Of a DNA stretch of 64,000 bases, positions 63,767 through 64,000 are shown in pieces. Positions within the stretch are counted from its first letter, which is position 1. Each line of letters begins with the position of its first letter. Under the pieces are notes generated by a model, which was not told the origin of the DNA, did no database searches, and saw only the letters and a list, made by a program, of their open reading frames with translations. A program made the translations under genes and the position numbers. This DNA is from Cordia subcordata (taxonomy: Eukaryota > Streptophyta > Magnoliopsida > Boraginales > Cordiaceae), in NCBI GenBank assembly GCA_028554755.1, contig JAPTOF010000001.1, positions 3,516,501-3,580,500 on the forward strand. Reading direction: 5' to 3'.

Positions 63767-64000
63767 TCAGGAAGGGGAACAAGTCCTCCATTGCTGCACG
63801 CTAGAACTCAATGGATCAGGAAGAGCATCAGACCAGAGAGTGAGATCCGGCAAAGGTCCCGTCAACGCAAGAAAATTTTCACCTTCTGATTTTGACATTT
63901 TCTTCCAGCTCAACTGATAATTCAAACTCTTAAGCTTAGACCAATACAAGATAACAAATGAAAGATGGATTTCGCTAGAAATACGGAGACATTTTTGCCA
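63767..64000 (-). CDS. Possible 3'-terminal coding exon of a gene running off the right edge
   Basis: The minus-strand frame ending at TGA 63769-63767 stays open for 77 codons to the window edge. The end of the product reads KMSKSEGENFLALTGPLPDL, then WSDALPDPLSSS, more protein-like than the surrounding sequence. I do not recognise the family. A TTTCTAG acceptor-like site at about 63975 could start the exon instead. It may be chance. Confidence 0.35.
   Translation of the reverse strand, partial: WQKCLRISSEIHLSFVILYWSKLKSLNYQLSWKKMSKSEGENFLALTGPLPDLTLWSDALPDPLSSSVQQWRTCSPS

Overview
This window is nuclear DNA from a dicot plant. The evidence is small-exon GT..AG genes in AT-rich sequence, dead Ty1/copia LTR retrotransposons with plant-type primer sites, Tourist-like MITEs, and plant-only gene families (atypical CAD, pectin-type PMT methyltransferase, NIP aquaporin). 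The species cannot be named from the sequence alone.

Layout. (1) 1.7-4.2 kb, minus: a complete six-exon cinnamyl-alcohol-dehydrogenase-like gene of the AtCAD1 type (355 aa). (2) 6.2-8.7 kb, minus: a two-exon gene for a 169-aa plant protein with a mitochondrial-type presequence and no function I can name. (3) 9.7-39.4 kb, plus: a 27-exon gene for a HEAT/ARM-repeat protein of the HEATR6/DUF4042 family. All 26 junctions keep frame, giving 1189 aa. It spans about 30 kb largely because two Ty1/copia elements sit in its introns (16920-21859, duplication CAACT; 29928-35048, duplication CGCTG). Both lie antisense to the host gene and both are dead. (4) 43.1-45.7 kb, plus: a complete five-exon Golgi PMT-type methyltransferase (636 aa). 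(5) 45.7-58.7 kb: a gene-poor stretch with a non-autonomous CACTA element, a Mutator-like element with a 10-bp target duplication, a long-TIR foldback element carrying microsatellites in both arms, a possible Helitron and many simple repeats. (6) 59.1-62.0 kb, plus: a complete four-exon NIP5;1-type boric-acid channel gene (297 aa). Its presumed 5' leader carries two copies of AUG-UAA inside a duplicated 41-bp segment. (7) At the right edge, a minus-strand reading frame runs off the window.

The genes are independent transcription units, not an operon. The most interesting regulatory feature is the duplicated AUG-UAA upstream of the boron channel, because this minimal uORF is the known boron sensor of Arabidopsis NIP5;1. 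PMT17-type and NIP5;1-type genes are also close neighbours in Arabidopsis (At4g10440 and At4g10380, from memory), so this pair may be conserved microsynteny. Exon boundaries, repeat ends and target duplications were read by eye; identifications rest on family knowledge, and no search was run.
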